A DNA stretch of 64,000 bases. Origin: Bryobacteraceae bacterium. GTDB taxonomy: Bacteria; Acidobacteriota; Terriglobia; Bryobacterales; Bryobacteraceae. The notes under the pieces were generated by a model that worked only from the letters and a program-made list of their open reading frames with translations, was not told the origin of the DNA and ran no database searches. How positions within the stretch are numbered: position 1 is the stretch's first letter; every line of letters starts with the position of its first letter. The position numbers and the translations under genes are program-made. This document shows, in pieces, positions 26,930 to 35,820 of this stretch. The DNA is taken from positions 248,001-312,000 of the forward strand of contig JAHCHE010000003.1 of NCBI GenBank assembly GCA_026129905.1, written 5' to 3'.

Positions 26930-27994
26930 GTGGTGTTTATGCGATCGCCGTTGATGGCTTTGATGGCGCTGGTTGCGTTGGCCGTTCCGGCGGCGGCGCA
27001 GTTCCGGCCCTTGTATCTGTCCGGCAAGGTCACGCTGCCGGACGGCTCGGAGCCGCCCGAGCCGGTCCTGATGCGCCTCTACTGCGCCGACGGGCGGCAG
27101 CCGCAGGCGTACACGGACCGTCACGGCGCCTTCAACTTTCCGGTGGGAGGGACGCAGCAGGAGCGGATCATGGACGCGAGCCGCTCGCTGCCCGACGCCC
27201 CCGTGGGCGCCAGCGGCTCCGACCGCAGCTTCGTATCGATGATCGGCTGCGAGCTGATGGCCTACCTGCCCGGATACACGTCCACCAAGATCCAGCTTGG
27301 ACGCCGGAGCGTGTTCGAGAGTCCGGACGTCGGCGTCATTATTATCCGTCCGGTGGCGGCGGGCGAAGCGACCCTGGTGAGCTTGAATACTCTACAGGCG
27401 CCCGAAAAAGCCCGGAAATCCTTTGAAAAAGCCGAGAAGGAGCTGGCAAAGTCTTCGCCGGATCCGTCGAAAGCGGCCAAGGACCTGCAAAAAGCCGTGG
27501 AGGAATTCCCCGCCTTCTCCGCCGCCTGGAACCTGCTGGGCGACGCCCGTCTCCGAATGAAGGACTTCGCCGGCGCGAGAGCGGCGCTCGACAGCGCGAT
27601 CGCGGCCGAGCCGAAATTCGCGCCGCCCTATCTGATACTCGTGCGGCTGGACCTGACCGAGAACCGGATGGAGGACGCCGTCAAAGCCGCGGACCTCGTC
27701 CTGGAGCTGGCGCCCGGCCTTGCCGAGGCCCACTACTATCGGGCGATCGCGCTGACCGGTCTCGGCCGTGACAACGAAGCCGAAGTCTCCCTGAAAGCCG
27801 TCGAGGCCAGCGGCGAGGCGGAGCGCTACCCGCGGACCCACTTCATGCTGGGAAACATCCTCGTCGGCCGGGGTGACATTCCGGGCGCGGCGGCCCAGTT
27901 CCGCCAGTTTCTCGCTGAAGAGTCCGGCTCCCGCGCCGCCGAAGTCGTTCGGCAGGAGCTCGAAAAGTGGCAGGCGGAAGGGCTGCTGAAATAA
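26930..27994 (+). CDS. Exported TPR protein with N-terminal beta domain
   Basis: 354 residues. Signal peptide ([17 protein letters not shown]), then a carboxypeptidase-regulatory-like beta domain ([15 protein letters not shown] to about residue 140), a charged helix and three to four TPR units ([56 protein letters not shown]). It probably acts as a periplasmic scaffold. GTG 26930 is the longest start; GTG 26933 and ATG 26939 are alternatives after GGAGG. The last 474 bp recur at 29524-29994. Confidence 0.8.
   Translation: MVFMRSPLMALMALVALAVPAAAQFRPLYLSGKVTLPDGSEPPEPVLMRLYCADGRQPQAYTDRHGAFNFPVGGTQQERIMDASRSLPDAPVGASGSDRSFVSMIGCELMAYLPGYTSTKIQLGRRSVFESPDVGVIIIRPVAAGEATLVSLNTLQAPEKARKSFEKAEKELAKSSPDPSKAAKDLQKAVEEFPAFSAAWNLLGDARLRMKDFAGARAALDSAIAAEPKFAPPYLILVRLDLTENRMEDAVKAADLVLELAPGLAEAHYYRAIALTGLGRDNEAEVSLKAVEASGEAERYPRTHFMLGNILVGRGDIPGAAAQFRQFLAEESGSRAAEVVRQELEKWQAEGLLK
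27521..27994 (+). repeat. Segmental duplication, parent copy
   Basis: The 3' part of the exported TPR gene. The same sequence, with scattered substitutions and one 3-bp deletion (APPY becomes APY), returns at 29524-29994 in the same orientation. Confidence 0.85.
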
Positions 27995-28045
27995 TCCCGC
28001 GTCCTTGGCATCCACTTTTCGTGTCGACACTTGCCGGCTGTTCTG

Positions 28046-28931
28046 TCAAACTCCGCTGCCAGGCCGCGGAGCAGCGCGCAGACCCATCCGGAGCAGAGCG
28101 TCCTCGAATCGCGGATCGCTTCGCAGGCAATCCCATTGCGGGCCGACGGCGAGATGGACGAGCCCAGGGTCACGGCTCTCGATCGCCTGTTCGAGATATT
28201 TGAATCCTGCGTCCATGGATCCGAGTTCCCCATGGAAGAGGGCCAACTGCATCGCGGGAACGGCGCGGGGGTGATTGGCGGCGAACTCGAGACCACGCCT
28301 CAGCACGCCCGCGACGCCGCCGTCCGCGTAGGCTTGCTTCAACTGTTCCAACGCCGCGGGGGGAGCGCCGTGCATCTCCGCGTGCTTGAGATTCTCCGAC
28401 ATGTAACGATCAGAGTCGCCTTTCTTCCAATAAGCGGCGGCCAGGTGCTCGCGCGCGTGCGGATGTCGCGGATCGAATTCCAGAGTCTTCTTGGCCCACT
28501 CAACCGCATCGTCATACCGCCGCTGATTCCAATAAGACATTGATATCTGCAGGTGGACCAGGGGTGAAAACGGATCGCGTTCGAGCGCCCTCAACTTGAT
28601 TTGTAATCCTTTCTCCAACTGGCCCAGAACCTCTGACAACTGGCCGTAGATCAGCAAACCCTCGGAGTGACTCGGATTAAGCTGAAGCGCGCGCTTCAGA
28701 CTCGCTTCCGCGGCATCCCAGTTCCACTCGGCGAAGAACAATACGGCGCCGAGCGCGACTGCGCGTCCGAAGCTCGTGTTTGGTTGCCAGCCGTCCGGCG
28801 TTGCGAACCAGCGCGATCAACAGCTCGTAGGATTTGGGCGCCAACGCAATCGCACGGCCGCCCCTCGACAGCAGCCGTTCCCGCGCATCCAGCTTGAAAT
28901 CGTCGAACTCGTACACTTCACTCCCGGCCAT
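28046..28931 (-). pseudogene. Broken CadC-type winged-helix/TPR regulator
   Basis: The first ~50 codons from 28931 encode the start of an OmpR/CadC-type winged-helix domain (YEFDDFKLDARERLL, KSYELLIALVRNAGR). The second frame, 28741-28046, encodes TPR units ending at a proper stop (AEASLKRALQLNPSHSEG). The pieces lie in different frames and meet near 28745-28780. The middle is missing: the rest of the DNA-binding domain, the usual membrane helix and the first TPRs. This is an internal deletion and not a simple indel. Intact relatives are ToxR-like one-component regulators. Confidence 0.7.
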
Positions 28932-29006
28932 AAATTAAGAAGATCCTAGCAATTTCTTCAGGACCTGCCGCCCAGCGGGCGCTACGGTATAGAAGGAGGG
29001 ACCCAG

Positions 29007-29417
29007 ATGCAAGATTCATTGATCGGAACGTGGAAACTAAATGCCGCGAGGTCGGAGTTCGATGCGAATCACCGGCCGTCGGCAGGCATGATGATTCTGG
29101 AGTTGACGCCTGAAGGGCATTACGTGCTCACCGCGGAGGGCGTGACGGAAAGAGGCGAGAAATGCGCGGAGAGACCCACGAAGCTCATTCCGGATGGCAA
29201 GGTGCATCCGGTTCCCGACCTTCCGGGCCTGACCAGCGTGGTCACGCGCCCGGATCCGAACACGCTGGTCGCCGAAGTGCGAAGAGAAGACGGGTCGGTT
29301 GTCGGCGGCGGCGCCTACGAGGTATCACCTGATGGAAACTCGCTGACTGCAACCACCTTCGGATACGACACACAGTTGCGCCAGTTTCAACAGAAGACCA
29401 TGTGGAACCGGCAGTAG
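29007..29417 (+). CDS. Small lipocalin-like protein of unknown function
   Basis: 136 residues, all-beta in character. It begins LIGTWKLNAARSEFD, a pattern shared by many short acidobacterial proteins that look like lipocalin-type barrels. No signal peptide. The start has a strong AGAAGGAGGGA upstream. Ligand unknown. It is intact although its neighbours on both sides are broken genes. Confidence 0.65.
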   Translation: MQDSLIGTWKLNAARSEFDANHRPSAGMMILELTPEGHYVLTAEGVTERGEKCAERPTKLIPDGKVHPVPDLPGLTSVVTRPDPNTLVAEVRREDGSVVGGGAYEVSPDGNSLTATTFGYDTQLRQFQQKTMWNRQ

Positions 29418-29523
29418 TCGTGCGGCGCGCCCAAACGGCTGGGAAGCGGGAAACGCTTCGTCGGTCCAGGCTCGAAGGGGTAGTTTCCTGCTCAAGCGTC
29501 TCATCCTGCTGCTGGCGAACTGT

Positions 29524-29994
29524 GCCGCCTGGAACCTGCTGGGCGACGCCCGTCTCCGGATGAAGGGCTTCGCCGGCGCGCGAGCGGCGCTCGACAGCGC
29601 GATCGCGGCCGAGCCGAAATTCGCGCCCTATCTGATGCTCGTGCGGCTGGACCTGACCGAGAACCGGATGGAGAACGCCGTCAAAGCCGCGGATCGCGTC
29701 CTGGAACTGGCGCCCGGACTCGCCGAGGCCCACTACTATCGGGCGATCGCGCTGACCGGTCTCGGCCGCGATAACGAAGCCGAAGTCTCGCTGAAAGCCG
29801 TAGAAGCCGGCGGCGAAGCGGAGCGCTACCCGCGGACCCACTTCATGCTGGGAAACATCCTCATCGGCAGGGGCGACATTCCCGGCGCGGCGGCCCAGTT
29901 CCGCCAGTTTCTCGCCGAAGAATCCGGCTCCCGCGCCGCCGACGTCGTGCGCCGGCAGCTCGACCAGTGGCAAGCGGAAGGGCTGCTCAAGTAG
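29524..29994 (+). pseudogene. Truncated copy of the TPR gene
   Basis: 471 bp nearly identical to the 3' end of the gene at 26930-27994, including its stop. It lacks the signal peptide and beta domain. An ATG-initiated frame exists inside (29560), but without export and with half the TPRs it is unlikely to work. Confidence 0.75.
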
Positions 29995-30010
29995 CCGCGG
30001 CCTGCCAGCG

Positions 30011-30550
30011 TCACGCCAGCGACATACACCGGATCAACTCCAGCGGACCCAGGTTGGGAAATCGCCCGGGCGCCCTTTCAACGGCGCCGCGGATAGACTC
30101 AAAGTCGCCGGCGTTGTTGTGAATGAGCGGCAGCCGCGCCACCAGCGCGGTAGCGGCGATCATTCCGTCGAATCGCCAGCGAGCCAAACGCTCATGCCGG
30201 GATTCTACGAGTCGATGAGATCGGCGCGGCGGTGTAGGCGGCTCTGGCAGCAGCGCCATGATCTCGCCGGCTACTATGGCGATGGCGCCGTCGAGCGGCA
30301 CGACGCGCCCCAGATTCGTAAGGTAAGTCACTCGCGCCGCTTCGATCGGTTCCCTTTTGCCCGCTTCGGCTCGACGCCACAAGAGACTATAGCCGCGAAC
30401 TCGCTCCATCACCGTAACGGCCGAAATGTGGATCTCATGATGGAACAGGTATTCCCGCAGCCACTCCAGCGCCGCGAACCGCTCCGTGCGGCCCAACCAG
30501 CTCTCGGCGCTCGTATCGAACAAAAAGGGACCGGCAGCCGGATCGACCAT
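30011..30550 (-). CDS. PIN-domain toxin of a VapBC-like module
   Basis: 179 residues. PIN-domain acidic residues are visible: D12 (FLFDTSAE), a Glu in TVMERVRGY and D in RFDGMIAATAL, with the closing IHNNAGDFESI block. VapC toxins are Mg-dependent endoribonucleases that cut tRNA or rRNA. The start lies 3 bp after the stop of the RHH gene, the standard antitoxin-toxin order. It is longer than usual (about 130-140) because of an insert near 95-115. Confidence 0.85.
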   Translation of the reverse strand: MVDPAAGPFLFDTSAESWLGRTERFAALEWLREYLFHHEIHISAVTVMERVRGYSLLWRRAEAGKREPIEAARVTYLTNLGRVVPLDGAIAIVAGEIMALLPEPPTPPRRSHRLVESRHERLARWRFDGMIAATALVARLPLIHNNAGDFESIRGAVERAPGRFPNLGPLELIRCMSLA

Positions 30551-30553
30551 CGA

Positions 30554-30835
30554 CTAATCGTGCGGCGCCGGTTCGAGGATCACGCCGTCGAGGACAGACA
30601 TGTCCTCGTCCGAAAACCCGGAAAAAGCCTTCCTATAGCCTTCGATCACCTCAGCTCTTCGCTCTGCCGCCCTCCGGTGGCGCAGGCCCTCATCGAGTGC
30701 CTCTGCGATCACCGTGCTCAGAGTCACCTTCCTTATGCGGGCGACTTGTTGCGCTTCGCGGAGAGAATCGGCTGGCAGAGTCAGCGTCGTCCGGCGTTTT
30801 TTGGACCTGGGAGAAAGACGCAGCCTGCGAGTCAC
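30554..30835 (-). CDS. Ribbon-helix-helix antitoxin of a VapBC-like module
   Basis: 93 residues. An RHH DNA-binding pattern (RTTLTLPADSLREAQQVARI, then TLSTVIAEALDEGL) is followed by an acidic tail that would cover the toxin active site. It should bind both its own promoter and the PIN toxin. It starts with GTG and sits between two TPR-gene remnants in the rearranged zone. Confidence 0.8.
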   Translation of the reverse strand: MTRRLRLSPRSKKRRTTLTLPADSLREAQQVARIRKVTLSTVIAEALDEGLRHRRAAERRAEVIEGYRKAFSGFSDEDMSVLDGVILEPAPHD

Positions 30836-30917
30836 TGATACATTATAGCATCATACTCGGTGCCAAAACGCATCTTAAGAGGCAGGGCGCCTGCTCTCCG
30901 AAGCCCCGTCTCGCAAG

Positions 30918-30957
30918 GAAAAGTGGCCGGCCGAGGGGCTGCTCAAGCAGCCGCGGC
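30918..30957 (+). repeat. Third, 40-bp remnant of the TPR gene end
   Basis: The stretch around GGGGCTGCTCAAG and AGCCGCGGC matches the last codons and the trailer of the copy ending at 29994, with a few changes. Together with that copy it flanks the toxin-antitoxin pair. Confidence 0.5.
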
Positions 30958-31007
30958 ATCGCCGTCCGATCGCATACCCGGGCTCGGTGGCGGCTTCGCC
31001 TTCGCCC

Positions 31008-32512
31008 ATTGACGATCCCCCTGTCCCTGCTGTTCGCCTTCGTCTGCATGCGCCTGGCCGGAATTCACGCCAGCCTGCTCAGCCTTGGGGCCATCGATTT
31101 CGGCATTATCGTCGACGGCACGCTCGTCATGGTCGAGTTCATGGTCCGGCGGATCTCCCACGATCCCGATTCCGGCCTTCCGGCGAGGAGGGCCGCCATC
31201 ATCGAGGAGGCGGCCTCGACCATGCAGCGGCCGATCTTCTTCTCCCTGGTCATTCTCGTCGCGGCTTACATTCCGCTGTTCGCGTTGGAGCGGGTGGAGG
31301 CGCGCCTGTTTACGCCGATGGCGTTCACCATTTGCTCCGCTTTGCTGGGGTCTTTGCTGTTTGCCCTCACCCTGGCGCCGGCGTTGGCCACCTTTCTCTT
31401 TCGCTCCGGCGGCAGATCGTGGAGGAATCCGCTGTTGCGCCGGCTGACCCGCGGCTACGAAGTCGCCTTGCGCGTTTTGCTCAACCGGCCCTGGGGAGTC
31501 GTCGTTGCCTCCGCGGTAATCGTGGGCGGCGCCTTGTTCGCCGGCGCTCGGTTGGGAACGGAATTTCTTCCTCACCTGGCGAAGGCGTTATCTGGATTCG
31601 GCCGTTCTTCCGCCTGGAACCTCGCTGGAGAAATCGACCGAGGTAGCCTCCCGAATCCGGTCCATTGTCCGCGAGTTCCCGCAGGTGCAACTGGTGACTT
31701 CGCAGACGGGACGCCAGGAGTCCAACACCGAGCCATTCGGCCCGAATCGGAACGAGTTTCTGGTGGCGCTGACGCCCTATTCCACCTGGCCGGCGGGAAT
31801 GAGGAAAGACGATCTCGTCCGGCAGCTTTCCGAAAGGCTGCGCTCCTCGATACCCGGGGCCGCGCTCAGCTTCACCCAGCCGATAATCGACATGGTGATG
31901 GAGGCGATTACCGGATCGTCGGCCGACGTAGCCGTGATCCTGACCGGTCCGGACCTGGCGGCGCTGCGTGAGATGGCAGCGCAGGTCGTGGATGAGTTGC
32001 GCCAGGTTCACGGGGCCGTGGATACGGCGATCGAGCAGGAGGGCGATCAGCCGCAATTGCGGATCCAGGTGAATCGCCGCGAGGCGGCGCGCCATGGCAT
32101 CAGCATTTCCGATGTGCAGGACGTCATTGAGCTGGCCGTGGGAGGCCGGCCCGCCGGAACGATGTTCGACCGGGATCGCCGGTTCGACATTGTTGTCCGC
32201 TATCTGCCCGAGGCCCGCGGAACCCTGACCGAAATTGGAAATATTCTCGTGACGGCAGGCGATGGCGGACGCATTCCGCTCGCGCGGCTCGCCCACATCA
32301 AAGTGGCCAGCGGTCCGACGATCGTGGCGCGCCGTGAAAACCGGCGTCAGATCAGCGTCCGGACCAACGTTCGAGGGCGGGACAAGGGCAGCTTTGTCGG
32401 CGAGGCGCAGCAGCGGCTCAAATCGGCGTTGGATTTGCCGCCCGGCTACAAGGTCGAGTGGGGCGGCCAGTTTGAGAACCTCGAGCGCGCGCGTCGAAGG
32501 CTGGCCTGGATC
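31008..32512 (+). pseudogene. Fragment of a CzcA/CusA-type heavy-metal RND pump
   Basis: Homology begins at TIPLSLLFAFVCMR, in the first membrane block, and ends at GGQFENLERARRRLAWI. About the first third and the last fifth of a ~1040-residue pump are absent. LLSLGAIDFGIIVDGTLVMVE is the typical HME-RND core. Two single-base losses at ~31582 and ~31602 shift the frame: restoring them joins GTEFLPHL to DEGVIWIR to AVLPPGTSLE and on through IRSIVREFPQVQLVTSQTGR. No membrane-fusion or outer-membrane partner is nearby, so it cannot form an efflux pump. Confidence 0.8.
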
Positions 32513-32519
32513 CCTCCCA

Positions 32520-32711
32520 TTACCGGCCCTCGCCCACCGGTCGTCCCGCGACATCGCAGACCCCGTCCTTGTCTTTGTCGTTCCAAGCGAATGGGGCTCC
32601 GCCTCTCCCGCGCCCCAGCGGCTGATCGCCACGCTGCGCGCGATCCTCTCCGAAAGCGGCCACCGCGAAAGCCGCCAGAATGCTTACGATCGCTGCGGAC
32701 GCCCTTTTCAT
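32520..32711 (-). CDS. Small exported protein with Asp-rich metal-loop-like motif
   Basis: 63 residues from ATG 32711 with an excellent AGGAGG upstream. Signal peptide (AAIVSILAAFAVAAFG), then a glycine/arginine-rich mature part ending with NDKDKDGVCDVAGRP, which resembles the Asp-rich calcium loop of EF-hand or thrombospondin type-3 repeats with one cysteine. The stop lies at the edge of the RND fragment, so the C-terminus may be truncated. Function unknown. Confidence 0.6.
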   Translation of the reverse strand: MKRASAAIVSILAAFAVAAFGEDRAQRGDQPLGRGRGGAPFAWNDKDKDGVCDVAGRPVGEGR

Positions 32712-32754
32712 GGAACCTCCTGTGTAGAGATTAGCATATAGATGTAAATAAATA

Positions 32755-33588
32755 CTATCCAAAAGCGGGGTTCGGGAGATCCTCTGTCCTTGGGTCAATA
32801 GGGCATTCACCGGATTGGCGTCGGCCGGCCGCCGGCAGGCGCAGCGTGATGATCGTTCCGTGCTCGCGCGAACTCCCGATCGACAGGTCTCCCCCGTGCG
32901 CAAGAAGAATCTGGCGGGCGCTGTAAAGGTTCCATGCGCATCGAGAGGTCTCCAATCCGGGATCGAGCAGACAGGCCAGTTGTTCGCCGGTCAGCGCCAG
33001 GCCCGGCGCTTCGATGACGATTGCCACCCAGCAGTCTTGCCGCGAAGCGTGAACGGTCAGGCTTTGGGCCGCCTCCGGCATTCCCATCAAACGGTGCAAC
33101 ACCGCCGATACGACGGCGGAAATCTGTTCCGGATGACATTCCGCGGCCAGTCCCTCGTCCAACTCGAGACGCACGGAATGCTCGAGCTTCAGCTTGGGGT
33201 CCAACAGCCCCATGACATCCCGGAGCAGCGCATCGACGGCGACGACGCCCGTTTCCGCTCCATAAAGATTCGAGAAGCGCTGCATGCGGCCGATGACCTC
33301 CTGGATTCGCCGAATGGCTTCGCGAACCGGACCGTCCAGGCGCCGGTGCAACTCGCCGGCGCGCGCCGCGTCGAAGCCCTCGCCGCGAGAGATTTTCGCC
33401 AAGGCGGAGCCCATCGTCTGGACCGCGCCGGCCAGCGCGCCGAACGGGGTATTCAGTTCGTGGCTCAACGCCGCCGCCATGCGGGCCAGCAGGGCGCCGT
33501 TCTCGGTCACCATAAGCTGCGTGTGGCTTCGACACAGGGCCGACACCATGGACTCCGGATCGGGGCGGCCGCCCGGCCTGGCGTTCAT
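32755..33588 (-). CDS. Soluble histidine-kinase-like protein with degenerate ATPase domain
   Basis: 278 residues from ATG 33588 (GGAGG upstream). The HisKA helix is intact (AALSHELNTPFGALAG with the phosphoryl His). In the C-terminal HATPase region the N-box asparagine is missing (VVSAVLHRLMG) and no DxGxG is visible (EAPGLAL); only the last strand GTIITLRLPA fits well. It has no membrane segment and no adjacent response regulator. It may serve as a phosphotransfer or scaffold protein; kinase activity is doubtful. Confidence 0.7.
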   Translation of the reverse strand: MNARPGGRPDPESMVSALCRSHTQLMVTENGALLARMAAALSHELNTPFGALAGAVQTMGSALAKISRGEGFDAARAGELHRRLDGPVREAIRRIQEVIGRMQRFSNLYGAETGVVAVDALLRDVMGLLDPKLKLEHSVRLELDEGLAAECHPEQISAVVSAVLHRLMGMPEAAQSLTVHASRQDCWVAIVIEAPGLALTGEQLACLLDPGLETSRCAWNLYSARQILLAHGGDLSIGSSREHGTIITLRLPAAGRRQSGECPIDPRTEDLPNPAFG

Positions 33589-33723
33589 CGAAACAACCTC
33601 CAACGGAATGATGCAGAACCGGCGCGAGAAGTGACAAGGACGGCTTCGGATTCCGCGGCTGTCGGCCCTCGATAGATGTAGAGTACATTTAGAGGTAACT
33701 TTTTCTATCGTGGACTCTGAGAC

Positions 33724-33743
33724 GGCCCCCTGCGTGGGGGGCC
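33724..33743 (+). promoter_or_regulatory. Hairpin in the leader of the DapA-like gene
   Basis: GGCCCCC and GGGGGCC are separated by a short loop, about 20 bp before the start codon of the DapA-like gene. The stem would end just before the ribosome-binding region (GAAGGTAAG). It could affect translation or act as a weak terminator; no ligand-binding RNA family was recognised. Confidence 0.35.
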
Positions 33744-33762
33744 GCGCAAAGAAGGTAAGAAC

Positions 33763-35016
33763 ATGAGCTTGTCTCCGGCCGCCATGAGAGAAAGGATGAG
33801 AGCCGTTGCCGTCGTGCAGGCCACGCCGATGAACGACGATGGAAGCCTCGATTTACAGGGGCTTCGCGCGAATACGGAATTCCTGGTCGAGCGCGGGAGG
33901 GGCCGGCGCATCGTCCTGGTGCCGACCGGCAGCACCGGAGAGGCGTACGCGCTTTCCGACGCCGCACGTCTCAAGGTGATCGAGACGGTGATCGAAACGG
34001 CGGCGGGCCGGGTCCCGGTGGTTGCCGGAACCGCCAAAGCGGGAACCGAGCTGACCATCGAACTGTCCAGGGCGGCGCAACGGGCCGGCGCCGACGGCGT
34101 GCAGGTGGTATTGCCCTATTACCACGTGCCGAGCGAGGACGGGATGTACCGCCACTTCGCCCGGCTCGGAGACGCCCTCGACATCGGCGTGATGGTGTAC
34201 AACAACCCGCTGGTCTCCAAGCTCTGGATGCCGCCCCTCCTGATGGCGCGCTGCGCCGAGCACCCGAACATCGTGGCCGACAAGGAGAGCGCGTCCGACA
34301 TGACGCAATACAAGGCGATGCGGGACGCGGTGGATCCCGAACAGATGACCGTGCTCTGCGGACTGGGCGACCTGTATTTCTCCTATGCGGCCGCGCTCGG
34401 CTGTCCCGGGTTCGTCACCTGGACCGCCAACTTCGCTCCCGAGTTGTCCCTGGCGTTGCTGGACGCCGCCGACCGGTGCGACTTCCGATGCGTTCGCGAG
34501 ATCGCGTCGAGGATCGGCCGGGTCTACGAATTTGTCGGTTTCTGCGCCCGCAACCGCGGCCGCGATCCGTGGTTGATGCAGGGTTACACGGCCGGACACA
34601 CTTACGTGGCGATTCTGAAGGCCGCGCTCGAGATAACCGGCTTGGCCGGAGGGCCCGTCCGGGGACCGGGCGACGAACTGACCGTCGCGGAGCGGGACCG
34701 GCTGGAGGAGATTCTTCGCGAAATACGGCTGAATCCCCGAGCCCTGCAACGCGCTCTTAACGCGGCGGCGGACCGCTGCCGGGAGAGCCTCCGCCGGATC
34801 GGCGCCGGAAGCCCGCGTCCACCCGGGAAATTCGCCCGCTGCGGCATCGCGGACAGCGGCCGGGCCTCCCCGTTCCGAAGGGCTCGCCCCACGCGTGTCC
34901 ACATCCGGCGCAAACGAACTGGCGCGCGGCGGCCATCTCAAAATGGCCGCCCTCGATTCGCAGGGCCTTTCCTTCCACCAGCGCCTCGGCCGATTTGCGG
35001 CGGGCGGAGGCGATGA
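33763..35016 (+). CDS. Dihydrodipicolinate synthase / N-acetylneuraminate lyase family aldolase
   Basis: The first ~325 residues are a DapA-type TIM barrel: LVPTGSTGEAYALSD (phosphate/carboxylate loop GSTGE), VVLPYYHVPSEDG with the conserved Tyr and VADKESASDM with the Schiff-base Lys. Class I aldolases of this family condense or cleave pyruvate with an aldehyde. Beyond ~325 the frame runs on for ~90 arginine/proline-rich residues antisense to the DUF134 gene; that tail does not look like protein. A single-base change near 34730 would give a stop at the natural end. The true C-terminus is probably near 34735. Confidence 0.8.
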   Translation: MSLSPAAMRERMRAVAVVQATPMNDDGSLDLQGLRANTEFLVERGRGRRIVLVPTGSTGEAYALSDAARLKVIETVIETAAGRVPVVAGTAKAGTELTIELSRAAQRAGADGVQVVLPYYHVPSEDGMYRHFARLGDALDIGVMVYNNPLVSKLWMPPLLMARCAEHPNIVADKESASDMTQYKAMRDAVDPEQMTVLCGLGDLYFSYAAALGCPGFVTWTANFAPELSLALLDAADRCDFRCVREIASRIGRVYEFVGFCARNRGRDPWLMQGYTAGHTYVAILKAALEITGLAGGPVRGPGDELTVAERDRLEEILREIRLNPRALQRALNAAADRCRESLRRIGAGSPRPPGKFARCGIADSGRASPFRRARPTRVHIRRKRTGARRPSQNGRPRFAGPFLPPAPRPICGGRRR

Positions 35017-35221
35017 TCCTGCCGAACGTCTGCCGCGAAACCTTCATCCGTTCCGCCGCCTGCTCTTGGTACAGGCCTTCCAGATCGGCCAGCCGCAAGG
35101 CCTCCAGTTCGTCAACCGTGAGAACCACCTCCTCCAGTTGCGACAGCGGCGCGCCCCGGGGCTTGAAGTACATCGCCTTGGGCGCCTGCGCGATGGACCG
35201 GCAAAGTGGAGGTCGCGGCAT
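34757..35221 (-). CDS. DUF134 family DNA-binding protein with zinc ribbon
   Basis: 154 residues from ATG 35221, the start that gives the family's usual MPRP opening; ATG 35245 is an alternative. Residues ~25-80 form a sigma-70 region 4-like helix-turn-helix (LTVDELEALRLADLEG, RMKVSRQTFGRIIASARRK). A C-terminal zinc ribbon has CAGC and CPRC pairs. DUF134 proteins commonly sit next to NifX/NifB-type genes and are presumed regulators. It is divergent from such a gene, with a palindrome between them. Confidence 0.88.
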   Translation of the reverse strand: MPRPPLCRSIAQAPKAMYFKPRGAPLSQLEEVVLTVDELEALRLADLEGLYQEQAAERMKVSRQTFGRIIASARRKSAEALVEGKALRIEGGHFEMAAARQFVCAGCGHAWGEPFGTGRPGRCPRCRSGRISRVDAGFRRRSGGGSPGSGPPPR

Positions 35222-35287
35222 GGAAGCGGGCTTTCCTGCTTCCATAATGGGCTTGCGCTCATAACGGCGTCAAGGCTCCCATTGGAT

Positions 35288-35313
35288 TTATTATGGGCAT
35301 ATGCTTATAATAA
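35288..35313. promoter_or_regulatory. Near-perfect 26-bp palindrome, probable DUF134 operator
   Basis: Centred between 35300 and 35301. TTATTAT..GCAT is mirrored by ATGC..ATAATAA, with mismatches only at the inner GGG/CTT positions. It lies in the only AT-rich part of the space between DUF134 and the NifX-like gene, 39 bp before the latter's start, where a dimeric regulator could control both. No experimental support here. Confidence 0.6.
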
Positions 35314-35351
35314 AAAGCGTGGCGCGATGCGCCCGCAAAGGAGAATCGACG

Positions 35352-35771
35352 ATGAAGATCGCTGTCGCGACCGACGACAAGCTGACGGTATCCGGACATT
35401 TCGGACGGAGCAAATATTTCGCGGTGTTCGACGTGGAAGGCGGCGTGACGAAAGACCGCCAGGTGCGGCCGAACCGCTTTACCGCGCATGGCCGCGGACT
35501 CTGTCGCCAGGGACATCACGGGCGGGGCGGTCACGATCACGATCACGGCGGGATCCTCGAGGCGCTGAAGGATTGCGAGGCGGCGCTGTGCGGCGGCATG
35601 GGCTGGCGCGCGGCGGCCGACCTGTCGGCGCACGGCATCCGGCCGGTGGCTGTCGACCCCGGCTTGCCGCTCGAGGCCGCCGTTTCGGCGTACCTGGCCG
35701 GACAAGCCACCGCGGTTCCGTCGTGCGAGAAACCCGAAGGACTTGCGCATCCGCCGGAAACCGCCCGCTGA
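35352..35771 (+). CDS. NifX/NifB-type (dinitrogenase Fe-Mo cofactor family) protein
   Basis: 139 residues from ATG 35352 (AAAGGAG upstream). It has the family start KIAVATDD and the GHFGRSKYFAVFDV block, then a His-rich loop (HHGRGGHDHDHG) before the second half (CEAALCGGMGWRAA). These RNase H-fold proteins bind Fe-S or Fe-Mo clusters or metal ions. No nitrogenase genes are present, so a general metal/cluster-handling role is more likely. The His-rich loop may add a metal site. Confidence 0.88.
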   Translation: MKIAVATDDKLTVSGHFGRSKYFAVFDVEGGVTKDRQVRPNRFTAHGRGLCRQGHHGRGGHDHDHGGILEALKDCEAALCGGMGWRAAADLSAHGIRPVAVDPGLPLEAAVSAYLAGQATAVPSCEKPEGLAHPPETAR

Positions 35772-35820
35772 TGCGCCCGTCATCCGGCGCGGCGGCGCGT
35801 TCCCCGTGCGCGCCGGAACC

